64,000 bases of DNA from JBFMHP01 sp040752855 (lineage in GTDB: Bacteria > Pseudomonadota > Gammaproteobacteria > RBG-16-57-12): assembly GCA_040752855.1 (NCBI GenBank), contig JBFMHP010000025.1:89627-153626 (forward strand), given 5' to 3'. The notes below the pieces were generated by a model. The model was not told the DNA's origin. It searched no databases and worked only from the letters and a program-made list of their open reading frames with translations. The position numbers were made by a program, and so were the translations under genes. Positions 53,042-61,168 of this stretch are shown one piece after another (position 1 is the stretch's first letter; each line of letters opens with the position of its first letter).

Positions 53042-53827
53042 ATGACCATGCAAACCGGACAATTGAAAAACATCCTGGAATCGGCGCTGCTGGCGGCGGG
53101 ACAGCCGTTGAGCATCGATCGCCTGCTGGCGCTGTTCGTGGACGAGAATCAGCCGAGCCGCGACGAGGTGCAGACCGCGTTGAGCGCACTGGAAGAAGAC
53201 TACGCGCAGCGCGGCATCGAACTGAAGGAAGTCGCCAACGGTTACCGCATCCAAGTCAAAAGTGAAATGGCTGAGTGGGTTTCGCGCCTGTGGGATGAAC
53301 GCCCGCAGCGGTATTCGCGCGCCGTGCTGGAGACGCTCGCCCTGATCGCCTACCGCCAGCCGATCACCCGCGCCGAGATCGAAGAGGTGCGCGGGGTGGC
53401 CGTGAGCACCAACGTGATCAAGACCCTGCAGGAGCGTGAGTGGGTGCGCGTGGTGGGGCACCGCGATGTGCCGGGCCGTCCCGCACTGTATGCGACCACC
53501 AAGGAATTTCTCGATTATTTCAATCTTAAGGGCCTGAACGAGTTGCCGTCCTTGATGGAATTGCGCGACATCGAATCCATCGAGGCCGATATTGCGATGA
53601 GTCTCCCCGGCATGGCGATAGAGGGCGAGGCGCAACCCGAACAGCAAGTGGACTTGGTGCAGGTGTCGGAGGATCGCGCCGTGGCTGCGGATGACGAGCA
53701 GGATGCCGTCATCACGGCCGCAAACGATCCGGCGATCGTTATCGAAAGCGCGCAGGCGTTGAGTGAGGACGTACCGCCCGCCGAAGAAGAAACGCGCGCG
53801 GACACTGGGGCCTACGCCAACTCATGA
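53042..53827 (+). CDS. scpB: Segregation and condensation protein B
   Basis: ScpB is the kleisin partner of ScpA. It has 261 residues: two winged helices (about 8-170; LKNILESALLAAGQPLSIDRLLALF, RYSRAVLETLALIAYRQPITRAEIEEVRGV, GRPALYATTKEFLDYF) and an acidic, probably disordered C-terminal tail of about 80 residues. That tail is longer than in many relatives. The stop overlaps rluB by four bases. Confidence 0.96.
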   Translation: MTMQTGQLKNILESALLAAGQPLSIDRLLALFVDENQPSRDEVQTALSALEEDYAQRGIELKEVANGYRIQVKSEMAEWVSRLWDERPQRYSRAVLETLALIAYRQPITRAEIEEVRGVAVSTNVIKTLQEREWVRVVGHRDVPGRPALYATTKEFLDYFNLKGLNELPSLMELRDIESIEADIAMSLPGMAIEGEAQPEQQVDLVQVSEDRAVAADDEQDAVITAANDPAIVIESAQALSEDVPPAEEETRADTGAYANS

Positions 53828-54660
53828 GCGAAAAATTACAAAAGGTACTAGCCCGCGCCGGTTTCGCCTCGCGCCGGGCTTTGGAAGAATGGATTACCGC
53901 GGGGCGCATCACCGTCAACGGCAAGATCGCCACGCTGGGCGATCGGGTCGGGCTGCGTGACAAGATCGCGGTTGACGGCAAGCCGGTGAGCCTCGACAAG
54001 CTGCAAACCCCGCCCTGTCGTGTGCTGCTCTATCACAAGCCGGCCGGCGAGGTGTGCACGCGTTCGGACCCCGAGGGGCGCCCGACCATCTTCGCCAACC
54101 TGCCACGCCTGAAGTCCGGTCAATGGATCTCGGTAGGGCGGCTGGACATCAACACCAGCGGTCTGTTGCTGCTCACCACCGATGGCGAGCTGGCCAATCG
54201 TTTGATGCATCCTTCCTCGCAGATCGAGCGTGAGTATGCGGTGCGCGTCTTCGGCAGGGTCGACGAGGAGATGTTCAAGCGTATGCAGGAAGGCGTGTTG
54301 CTCGAGGATGGCCTGGCCAGCTTCGATGAGATCCTCGACGCCGGCGGCGACGGCAGCAACCACTGGTATCACGTCATCCTGCGCGAAGGGCGCAAGCGCG
54401 AGGTGCGCCGGCTGTGGGAATCCCAGGGCGTTTCCGTCAGCCGCTTGATCCGCGTGCGCTTCGGCGCCTTCACTCTGGAGCGCAGTCTGCGCCCGGGCAA
54501 GTGCGTGGATCTACCGCCGCAACAGGTCAGCGCGCTGCGGCAACAGTTGGGCCTGCCGCCGCTTGAAACCGACGAGGAATCCCGCCCGAAGCGCCGGGCG
54601 CCGTCCCGTCGTACCAAAGCCGCGCCCAAGGCCCGAGCCCGTCGCCCGCAAAGAAGATAA
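53824..54660 (+). CDS. rluB: 23S rRNA pseudouridine synthase RluB
   Basis: RluB makes pseudouridine 2605 in 23S rRNA (E. coli numbering). It has 278 residues with an N-terminal S4 RNA-binding domain (about 1-60; LQKVLARAGFASRRALEEWI) and the synthase domain (about 65-240). The catalytic Asp is in GRLDINTSGLLLLTTDGEL. There is a basic C-terminal tail rich in Arg, Lys and Pro. It follows scpB, the usual scpA-scpB-rluB order. Confidence 0.95.
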   Translation: MSEKLQKVLARAGFASRRALEEWITAGRITVNGKIATLGDRVGLRDKIAVDGKPVSLDKLQTPPCRVLLYHKPAGEVCTRSDPEGRPTIFANLPRLKSGQWISVGRLDINTSGLLLLTTDGELANRLMHPSSQIEREYAVRVFGRVDEEMFKRMQEGVLLEDGLASFDEILDAGGDGSNHWYHVILREGRKREVRRLWESQGVSVSRLIRVRFGAFTLERSLRPGKCVDLPPQQVSALRQQLGLPPLETDEESRPKRRAPSRRTKAAPKARARRPQRR

Positions 54661-54669
54661 CGGACGGTC

Positions 54670-55320
54670 ATGTTCGACGCCCGGCGACTACGCCGTGTCT
54701 ATGCTCAGCTCCTGAGTTATTACGGTCCCCAGGACTGGTGGCCGGCCGACACCCCCTTCGAGGTGATGGTCGGCGCAATCTTGACGCAGAACACCGCCTG
54801 GTCGAACGTCGAAAAGGCCTTGGCCAGCCTGATCCGCGAAAACCTTCTTGAAGCAGAGGTAATTATTGCCGCCCCGCAGCCACGGCTTGCCGCGTGTCTG
54901 CGCCCGAGCGGTTACTTCAATATCAAGGCCAAACGCCTGCAATCCTACTGCCACTGGTATCTGCAATCCGGCGGGTTCGATGCGCTAAATACACGGGAGA
55001 CGGCGGATTTGCGCCGGGCATTGCTTTCGGTCAACGGCATCGGCCCGGAGACGGCCGACGACATCCTGCTCTACGCCTTCGAGCGCCCGGTGTTCGTTAT
55101 CGATGCCTATACGCGGCGGATCTTCGCGCGTTTAGAGATGATTGCGGGGGATGAGAGTTACGAGGAACTGCGTGCTATGTTCGAGGAGGCGCTGGGACCG
55201 GATGTGACGCTTTTCAATGAATATCACGCCTTGATAGTGGCGCATGCGAAAGAGGCCTGTCGTCCGCGCCCCTTGTGTGAAACATGCTGTTTGAGCCGGG
55301 GGTGTGCTTACACGCCTTGA
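54670..55320 (+). CDS. Endonuclease III-like HhH-GPD DNA glycosylase with FeS cluster
   Basis: A 216-residue HhH-GPD protein of the group related to endonuclease III. Seen: VMVGAILTQNTAWSNVEKAL, the hairpin VNGIGPETADDILLYA, the catalytic Asp in FVIDAYTRRIFARL, and a four-Cys iron-sulfur site at the end (CRPRPLCETCCLSRGC). Where classical Nth has the lyase Lys in its hairpin (GRKTA), this protein has Glu (GPETA), so it is probably a monofunctional glycosylase. It lies 9 bases after rluB. The last 13 bases overlap the convergent GGDEF gene. Confidence 0.88.
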   Translation: MFDARRLRRVYAQLLSYYGPQDWWPADTPFEVMVGAILTQNTAWSNVEKALASLIRENLLEAEVIIAAPQPRLAACLRPSGYFNIKAKRLQSYCHWYLQSGGFDALNTRETADLRRALLSVNGIGPETADDILLYAFERPVFVIDAYTRRIFARLEMIAGDESYEELRAMFEEALGPDVTLFNEYHALIVAHAKEACRPRPLCETCCLSRGCAYTP

Positions 55321-56261
55321 GGCGCCGCTTCTTTCGCGTGTTTGGCCACCACCGTTTGGTTGCGACCGCTGTTCTTGGCCTGGTACAAGGCCTCGTCGGT
55401 GCGCAGGAACAAGGTCTCGCGCGTATCGTTGGACATCAGGTCGGCTACCCCCAAGCTTACCGTCATCCGCATCGCTGTTTCGTTGCAGACGCATTCGGTG
55501 CTTTCCACGGCCTTGCGCACGCGCTCGGCGACCAGTTTGGCACCCTTGAGCTTGGTGTTGGGCAGGAGCATCACGAACTCCTCGCCGCCATAACGGAAGA
55601 CGTAATCGCTGGAGCGCGCGTTGTTCTTCAGGATGTCCGCCAAGGCCTTGATCAGGCAATCACCGGCGCTGTGGCCGTAGGTGTCGTTGACACGTTTGAA
55701 GTGATCGATGTCGAGCACGATCAGCGATAACGAATGTCCATAACGCTGCGCCAGTTTGATTTCATGCTCGACACGTTCGTCCATGGTGCGGCGATTGAAC
55801 ACGCCGGTCATCGCATCCTTGCTGGCGGCGTGCACGGCCTGGTGATACATCAAGGCGTTGCGGAGCGGGTATAGCAGGGCGCACAGGCTCTTTTCCAGGA
55901 GTTGCAGTTCTTCTTCCTTGAACGCCTGTTTGCGCGTGACGATGACTTCGCCCAGGGATTCACGTTCCAAGTCCAGCCCGTAGCTGCACGAGTGGCGCTG
56001 TTTCTTACCGATCACGTATTCGAGGTTGAGCCCTGAGTTCTGATAGGTGAGACTGTCGAAATCGATGATGGCCTTGGCTTCGCGTACGAAGAGTTTGACC
56101 AGCATCTCGATCTCCAGCGTCGTTTGCAGGATTCCGGAGATGCGCAGCAAGCGCTCGTTCATGGGGTCTGTTTCGGTGGGGATGTGCGTGGGGGATGTCT
56201 CGGTATCCGTGCCGATGGCGTTAAGCATGGTTACCGCCATGAAGGGAGCTGCGCTGGACAT
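55308..56261 (-). CDS. GGDEF diguanylate cyclase
   Basis: A protein of about 317 residues. The N-terminal half (about 40-150) looks GAF-like (ILQTTLEIEMLVKLFVREAKAIIDFDSLTYQ), and a C-terminal GGDEF domain (about 155-310) follows. The active site is GGEEF in RYGGEEFVML, and an inhibitory site RSSD lies five residues before it, so it should make cyclic-di-GMP and be product inhibited. There is no membrane segment. The start is ATG 56261, with GGAG upstream; ATG 56294 is possible. It could feed the PilZ and EAL-HDOD proteins in the window. Confidence 0.92.
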   Translation of the reverse strand: MSSAAPFMAVTMLNAIGTDTETSPTHIPTETDPMNERLLRISGILQTTLEIEMLVKLFVREAKAIIDFDSLTYQNSGLNLEYVIGKKQRHSCSYGLDLERESLGEVIVTRKQAFKEEELQLLEKSLCALLYPLRNALMYHQAVHAASKDAMTGVFNRRTMDERVEHEIKLAQRYGHSLSLIVLDIDHFKRVNDTYGHSAGDCLIKALADILKNNARSSDYVFRYGGEEFVMLLPNTKLKGAKLVAERVRKAVESTECVCNETAMRMTVSLGVADLMSNDTRETLFLRTDEALYQAKNSGRNQTVVAKHAKEAAPQGV

Positions 56262-56439
56262 AGAAGTTGTTCTCCGAGTCATTTTTCTATCCATACGTAT
56301 GCCAGAACCATGCCAATTTTGTTGAAATTAGTTTGCTCAAATCCAACAACGACTTGCAAGAGATGACGCGAAGTATAGCGCTGAAGAAGTCAAATTCTTG
56401 ACAAGAGCATAGAGCTTTTCTAATGCGGTGTCGAGATTT

Positions 56440-57195
56440 TTACTGATCAGAGTGGGTGACGGACTGTCCGGTGATGCCGCGGCTGTCCGGACCGATTAAA
56501 TAGAGACACTCATTCATCACCGCCTCGGGCGATTTAAGTCCGGCGCTATCTTCGGCGGGATAGGCATTCTTGCGCAGGGCGGTCAGCACCGGGCCGGGAT
56601 CGAGGCTGTTGACGCGGATGTTTCTGGATTCGAGTTCGTCGGCGAGGATTTGCATCAATCCCTCGAGGCCGAATTTGCTCACGCCATACGCGCCCCAATA
56701 GGCGCGCCCCTTGCGGCCGACGGCATCGCTCATGAAGACGATCGATGCATCGGGTGATTGCTTCAGCAAAGGCAAACAGGCCTGGGTGAGCAGAAAGGGC
56801 GCGTGCAGATTGGTGCGGATGACCTTTTCCCACTGGGCGGGATTGCAGTGCTCGATAGGAGAAAGCTGCCCCAACATCGCGGCGTTGTGCAGGATGCCGT
56901 CGAGATGACCAAGCTCGGCGCCAATCTGTTGTGCGAGGTTGGCGAACTCCGGCGCGGAGGCTGTTTCCAGATTGAGCGGCACGATGACCGGCTGCGGGCC
57001 ACCGCTTTCCTGGATTTCATCATAGACGGTGCCGAGCCGGCGTTTGTTGCGCCCGAGGAGAATAACCGTCGCACCGTGCGCGGCGAAGCTCTTGGCGGCG
57101 GCGGCCCCGATGCCTGCGCTGGCGCCGGTAATGAGGATGTTGCGCTCGCGCAGCAGATCGGCGGCCGGTGAATAGTGATCGGGAATGCAGATCAT
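56440..57195 (-). CDS. yciK: Short-chain dehydrogenase YciK
   Basis: A 251-residue SDR with the cofactor motif ITGASAGIGAAAAKSFA, the NAA motif in ILHNAAMLG, and the catalytic Tyr and Lys in AYGVSKFGLEG. SSD in FMSDAVG replaces the more common Ser of the triad region (Ser at FMSD). It matches the YciK type. The substrate is not known. It lies 8 bases after hpnD on the same strand. Confidence 0.92.
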   Translation of the reverse strand: MICIPDHYSPAADLLRERNILITGASAGIGAAAAKSFAAHGATVILLGRNKRRLGTVYDEIQESGGPQPVIVPLNLETASAPEFANLAQQIGAELGHLDGILHNAAMLGQLSPIEHCNPAQWEKVIRTNLHAPFLLTQACLPLLKQSPDASIVFMSDAVGRKGRAYWGAYGVSKFGLEGLMQILADELESRNIRVNSLDPGPVLTALRKNAYPAEDSAGLKSPEAVMNECLYLIGPDSRGITGQSVTHSDQ

Positions 57196-57203
57196 AAAGT
57201 ATC

Positions 57204-58070
57204 CTAGGCGGCGGCCGGCATCTTGCGCTGGCGTTTCTTTTCACGCCGCGCGGTTTTCCACGCGAGCCACAGCTTGCGCAGCGGTGTGAGCGAAATCCGG
57301 CGTTCCAATACCCGATACCCGTCGGCTTCGATCTCCGCCAGTACGGTTAGATAAATTTCTGCCATGATGAGGCCGCTGCGCTGTGCGTAACGATCCTGCT
57401 CGGGCAGCAGCTCGAAGGCCTTGCGGTAATATTCCCGGGCGCGTTCGGCCTGGAACTTCATCAGCTCGGTCGCTTGTTCCGTTTGCCGACCGTACAAAAT
57501 GTCGTCGTCGGAGACGTTGAATCGCGCGAGTTCGTCCTGCGGTATATAGATGCGGTTGCGCTGCGCATCCTCGCGCACATCGCGCAGGATGTTGGTCAAC
57601 TGAAAGGCGATGCCGAGATTGTGGGCGTATTTCAATGTGCTGCGATCTTCGTAGCCGAAGATCTCGGCGGCCATTAAACCGACGACCGACGCCACGCGAT
57701 AGCAATACAGGCTCAGTGCGCTGAAGTTGGCGTAGCGGTTTTGCTCCAGATCCATCTCCATGCCGTCGATGATTTCTCTGAAATGCTCCTGCGGCAGATC
57801 ATAGTGTTGCAGGGTCTCTTGCAAGGCGATGGCGACCGGATGCTGCGCTTGTCCTTCAAAGGTCTTTTTGATCTCGTCGCGCCACCATTGCAGTTTGATG
57901 CGCGCAAGCGCAGCATCGTGGGCTTCATCCACGACATCATCCACCTCGCGGCAGAAGGCGTACAAGGCCATGATGGCCTGACGCTGGCGCGCGGGCAGGA
58001 AGAGAAAGCTGTAGTAAAAACTCGAGCCGCTTTTGGCCGCCTTCTCTTGGCAGTATTCGTTGGGTGTCAT
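57204..58070 (-). CDS. hpnD: Presqualene diphosphate synthase HpnD (squalene/phytoene synthase family)
   Basis: A 288-residue trans-isoprenyl diphosphate synthase. Both Asp-rich motifs are clear: ALYAFCREVDDVVDE (first) and NILRDVREDAQRNRIYIP (second). Sequence order from MTPNEYCQEKAAKSGSSFYYSFLFLP fits HpnD, which couples two farnesyl diphosphates to presqualene diphosphate for squalene and hopanoid synthesis. HpnC and HpnE, which usually act with it, are not next to it. The start is ATG 58070; ATG 58100 would add ten residues. Confidence 0.88.
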   Translation of the reverse strand: MTPNEYCQEKAAKSGSSFYYSFLFLPARQRQAIMALYAFCREVDDVVDEAHDAALARIKLQWWRDEIKKTFEGQAQHPVAIALQETLQHYDLPQEHFREIIDGMEMDLEQNRYANFSALSLYCYRVASVVGLMAAEIFGYEDRSTLKYAHNLGIAFQLTNILRDVREDAQRNRIYIPQDELARFNVSDDDILYGRQTEQATELMKFQAERAREYYRKAFELLPEQDRYAQRSGLIMAEIYLTVLAEIEADGYRVLERRISLTPLRKLWLAWKTARREKKRQRKMPAAA

Positions 58071-58204
58071 AGTGGTTGGCGAAAATTGTTTGCGGGTCAT
58101 TGTACCCGAGACTCAGGCGGTGTTCATTATTGTTTTCGCTACTATGGATTTGCCTGGCACGCTCCATCTCTCTATGATGGGGGCGAGTAAATGAGGTGTT
58201 GCTA

Positions 58205-58384
58205 ATGAAGAAGCTGGTGATGGTGTTCGTCGGCGGGGTGGTCGTCGGATTTGTCCTCGGTGTGGCCTATGTCAAAGAAGACATGCCGCTGTTCAGTAGT
58301 CCCGAGACGCTCGATGAGGCACGCGAAGCCTTTGATGGTTCCACCGACGCGATGCGCCGGGGCATGAAAAACATGCTTCCCTGA
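58205..58384 (+). CDS. Small single-pass membrane protein
   Basis: A 59-residue protein with one hydrophobic helix (KLVMVFVGGVVVGFVLGVAYV, residues 3-23) and a short charged tail (PETLDEAREAFDGSTDAMRRGMKNMLP). GAGG lies before ATG 58205. It is unknown, but the amphipathic tail and clean start support a real gene. It is divergent from hpnD, and its stop is 3 bases from the convergent rmuC stop. Confidence 0.6.
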   Translation: MKKLVMVFVGGVVVGFVLGVAYVKEDMPLFSSPETLDEAREAFDGSTDAMRRGMKNMLP

Positions 58385-58387
58385 GTC

Positions 58388-59641
58388 TCATTCCCCGGTA
58401 TCGCGCACGGTCTTTTCGATCTGTTCGATTTGTTCGATCTCTTTCTTGGACTGGATGCCCATTTCAGTGAACTTGCGCGCGCTGGCGAGGATGCGGCTGT
58501 CGAACGAGCCGACGGCCTTGTTGAAATGCGTGACGCTGCTTTCGAGACTTTTCCCCACGCGGTTCAAATGTTCCGCGAACACCTGGAGCCGTGAGTACAA
58601 TTCCTCGCCGATGGTGCGGATGTGCTCGGCGTTTTCCGCCAGCGATTCCTGGCGCCAGCCATAGGCCACTGCGCGCAGCAGGGCGACGAAGCTGGTCGGT
58701 GTGGCGAGGATGATCTTCTGTTGCAGGGAATGTTCGAGCAGATCGCGGTCGATATCCAGCGCGGCGTTCAGGAACTGCTCGCCCGGGATGAACAACACCA
58801 CGAAATCGGGCGCGCTGCTGAACTGCGTCCAATAGGCCTTGCTGGCCAGCTCGCGGATGCGCTCGCGCAATTTGCGCGCATGGTGTTGCAGATGCTTGTT
58901 GCGTGTTTCATCATCCTTGGCCTCCACGGCGGAGAGATAGGCATCGAGCGGCGTTTTTACATCCACCACGATCTCGCGCCCGCCGGGCATGCGGATGATC
59001 ATGTCGGGCCGCAGACTGCCTTCCTCACTGCGAGTGGTTTCCTGCTCGTAAAAATCGCAATGCTCCACCATGCCCGCCAGCTCGGCGAGGCGCTTCAGGG
59101 TCATCTCGCCCCACTGGCCGCGCACCTCGGGACGGCGTAGCGCCTGCACCAGGTTGCGGGTTTCGCCTTGCAGCGATTGATGGGCCTGCATCAGGTTTTC
59201 CAGATGCCGGCTCAGCGCGCCGTGGGCCTCCTTGCGCTCGGACTCGATGCGGCGGATCTCGGCCTCGGTCTTTTCAAGCGTCTCCTTGATTGGCTTGATC
59301 ATGCCCTCGAAGGATTTTTCCTTTTGTGTGAGTTCGTGCTGCGATTGCAGCTGCAGTTGCTTGAAATTCTCCTGCGCAAGTTTCAAGAAGGAATCCGAGC
59401 TGTTTTGCAGCACCTCGCTGGAGAGCGCCTTGAAGGTCATGGCCAACTGCTCGCGGTTTTCCTTTTCGGTGGCGCGTTGTTCGGCGAACAGTTTGCGTTC
59501 GCTGTCCAGGGTGTTTTTCAAGGTAGTGTTTTCATCTTGCAGACTGGTGATGCGCGGTTTCAAGGCGATATACACGAGTGCGCCGGCGACAGTGGCGCAG
59601 CCAAGGCCCAGCAGTATGATTTCAAGTGGAGCAAGCGTCAT
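58388..59641 (-). CDS. rmuC: DNA recombination protein RmuC
   Basis: RmuC limits inversions at short repeats and has a restriction-nuclease-like fold. The protein has 417 residues from ATG 59641: an N-terminal membrane helix (LEIILLGLGCATVAGALVYIA), a long coiled coil (about 30-180; many Glu, Lys, Leu), and the nuclease-like domain (about 185-380; RGQWGEMTLKRLAELAGM, VVDVKTPLDAYL, DFVVLFIPGEQFL). The longer frame from 59731 would be encoded by a dispersed repeat and is rejected. Confidence 0.94.
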   Translation of the reverse strand: MTLAPLEIILLGLGCATVAGALVYIALKPRITSLQDENTTLKNTLDSERKLFAEQRATEKENREQLAMTFKALSSEVLQNSSDSFLKLAQENFKQLQLQSQHELTQKEKSFEGMIKPIKETLEKTEAEIRRIESERKEAHGALSRHLENLMQAHQSLQGETRNLVQALRRPEVRGQWGEMTLKRLAELAGMVEHCDFYEQETTRSEEGSLRPDMIIRMPGGREIVVDVKTPLDAYLSAVEAKDDETRNKHLQHHARKLRERIRELASKAYWTQFSSAPDFVVLFIPGEQFLNAALDIDRDLLEHSLQQKIILATPTSFVALLRAVAYGWRQESLAENAEHIRTIGEELYSRLQVFAEHLNRVGKSLESSVTHFNKAVGSFDSRILASARKFTEMGIQSKKEIEQIEQIEKTVRDTGE

Positions 59642-59676
59642 GTGAAATGTAATGATGGTCCGAAGATGAAAATTAA

Positions 59677-59731
59677 ATGTAGGGTGGGTTAGCGATTTTT
59701 GCGTAACCCACCAACTCGTGCCTTCAGGCAC
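59677..59731. repeat. Dispersed repeat, GTAGGGTGGGTTA type
   Basis: ATGTAGGGTGGGTTAGCGATTTTTGCGTAACCCACC here is nearly the same as 26413-26449, with the same GATTTTTGC loop. It is followed by GTGCCTTCAGGCAC, a hairpin whose counterpart GTGCCTGTCGGCAC is at about 26477. It forms a simple GTGGGTTA/TAACCCAC stem between rmuC and the HAD phosphatase gene. Confidence 0.75.
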
Positions 59732-59761
59732 TCATTGAACAAATGGTCATAATTAAACCAC

Positions 59762-60448
59762 TCACGCCGCGCTCTTCCAGCGCCGAATGAACTCCAGAAT
59801 CTCCAGCGGATGCCGGATCATGCCATCGGCTTGCCATTGTTCCGGGCGATCCTCATCGCCGATGTAACCGAAGAGGGCCACCAGCGTCTTCATCCCAGCG
59901 CGGCGGCCGGCCTCGATGTCGCGCTCGGCATCGCCCACATAGATGCAGTGCTGCGGATCGTGGCCGGTTTGCTCGCAGGCGTAATACATCGGTTCGGGAT
60001 GCGGCTTGGCGTTGGCCGTGGTGTCGCCACTCACAATCGTCGCAGCGCGTTTATTCAGTCCCAGCGCGGCGAGCAGCGGGTCGGTCAGCCAGCTCGGTTT
60101 ATTGGTGACCACGCCCCAGGGGATGTTGTTTTGTTCCAGATGATCGAGCAGTTCGTTCATGCCGGGGAAGGGGCGGGTGTTCTCGGCGATGTGCTGGCGG
60201 TAGATCTCGAGAAAGCGCAGCCGGAGGCGTTCGAAGTCCGGGTGGCTCGGTTCGATCTCGAAGCCGAAACGGATCAGGGCGATACCGCCGTGCGAGACCA
60301 CCGGCCGGATGTCTTCGAAGGATCTTGCAGTCCGGCCTTCCTCGACCAGCACTTGGTTCAAGGCCGCTGCCAGATCCGGGGCGGTGTCGAGCAGGGTGCC
60401 GTCGAGATCAAACAGGACGCTGTAGGGCGCCAGAACCTCAGTCTTCAT
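59762..60448 (-). CDS. HAD phosphatase, MupP or Gph type
   Basis: A 228-residue HAD-superfamily phosphatase. Motifs: FDLDGTLLDTAPDL (nucleophile Asp), VVTNKPSWLTDPLL, AKPHPEPMYYAC (Lys), and YVGDAERDIEAGRRAGM (acidic pair). It would usually be called phosphoglycolate phosphatase. However, the order mtaD-ubiG-this gene matches Pseudomonas, where the third gene is MupP, an N-acetylmuramic acid 6-phosphate phosphatase of cell-wall recycling. I favour MupP from context, but sequence alone cannot decide. The start overlaps ubiG by 11 bases. Confidence 0.88.
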   Translation of the reverse strand: MKTEVLAPYSVLFDLDGTLLDTAPDLAAALNQVLVEEGRTARSFEDIRPVVSHGGIALIRFGFEIEPSHPDFERLRLRFLEIYRQHIAENTRPFPGMNELLDHLEQNNIPWGVVTNKPSWLTDPLLAALGLNKRAATIVSGDTTANAKPHPEPMYYACEQTGHDPQHCIYVGDAERDIEAGRRAGMKTLVALFGYIGDEDRPEQWQADGMIRHPLEILEFIRRWKSAA

Positions 60449-61154
60449 CGCGTTGGCAACACACCAGATAGTTGACGTCGACATCCTGGCCCAGGGTGTA
60501 TTTTTTCGAGAGCGGGTTGTAGCTCATGCCGCACATATGCCGCACGGTGAGGCCGGCGTGGCGCGTCCAGGTGGTCAGTTCCGATGGTCGGATGAATTTC
60601 TGATACTCGTGCGTGCCCTTGGGCAGCAGGTTCAATACGTATTCCGCGCCGACGATCGCAAACAAAAAGGCTTTGGGATTGCGGTTGATGGTCGAGAAAA
60701 ACACCTGGCCGCCGGGTTTGACCAGTTTGGTGCACGCGGCGATCACGGAAGACGGATCGGGCACGTGCTCGAGCATCTCCATGCAGGTGATCACATCAAA
60801 GGCCCCCGGGTGTTTCTCGGCAAAATCCTCGACGGTACTCTTTTGATAATCGACCTGCACGCCCGATTCATGCAGATGCAGCTTGGCCACCGTGAGCGGG
60901 GCCTGGCCCATGTCGATGCCGGTGACGTGCGCGCCGCGCAGCGCCATGCCCTCGGCGAGGATGCCGCCGCCGCAGCCGACGTCCAGTACTTTCTTGCCGG
61001 CCAGCCCGGCCTTTTCATCGATGTAGTTCAGGCGCAGTGGATTGATGTCGTGCAGTGGCTTGAATTCACTGTTCGGGTCCCACCAGCGCGAGGCGAGGGC
61101 CTCGAACTTGGCGATTTCGGCCGGGTCGACATTGGGGGCGGCGGTGGTGGTCAT
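60438..61154 (-). CDS. ubiG: Ubiquinone biosynthesis O-methyltransferase UbiG
   Basis: UbiG methylates two hydroxyl groups on the ubiquinone ring. It has 238 residues from ATG 61154 (MTTTAAPNVDPAEIAKFEALASRWWDP). SAM motif: KKVLDVGCGGGILAEGMA; also FDVITCMEMLEHVPDP, GGQVFFSTINRNPKAF, and a C-terminal HEYQKFIRPSELTTW. It is placed 14 bases after mtaD. Confidence 0.97.
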   Translation of the reverse strand: MTTTAAPNVDPAEIAKFEALASRWWDPNSEFKPLHDINPLRLNYIDEKAGLAGKKVLDVGCGGGILAEGMALRGAHVTGIDMGQAPLTVAKLHLHESGVQVDYQKSTVEDFAEKHPGAFDVITCMEMLEHVPDPSSVIAACTKLVKPGGQVFFSTINRNPKAFLFAIVGAEYVLNLLPKGTHEYQKFIRPSELTTWTRHAGLTVRHMCGMSYNPLSKKYTLGQDVDVNYLVCCQRDED

Positions 61155-61168
61155 GGTCTGTTCCCGAT

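Noticed and set aside
59642..59731. N-terminal extension of RmuC
   Set aside because: The added codons are encoded by a dispersed repeat, and the family N-terminal membrane helix begins right after ATG 59641.
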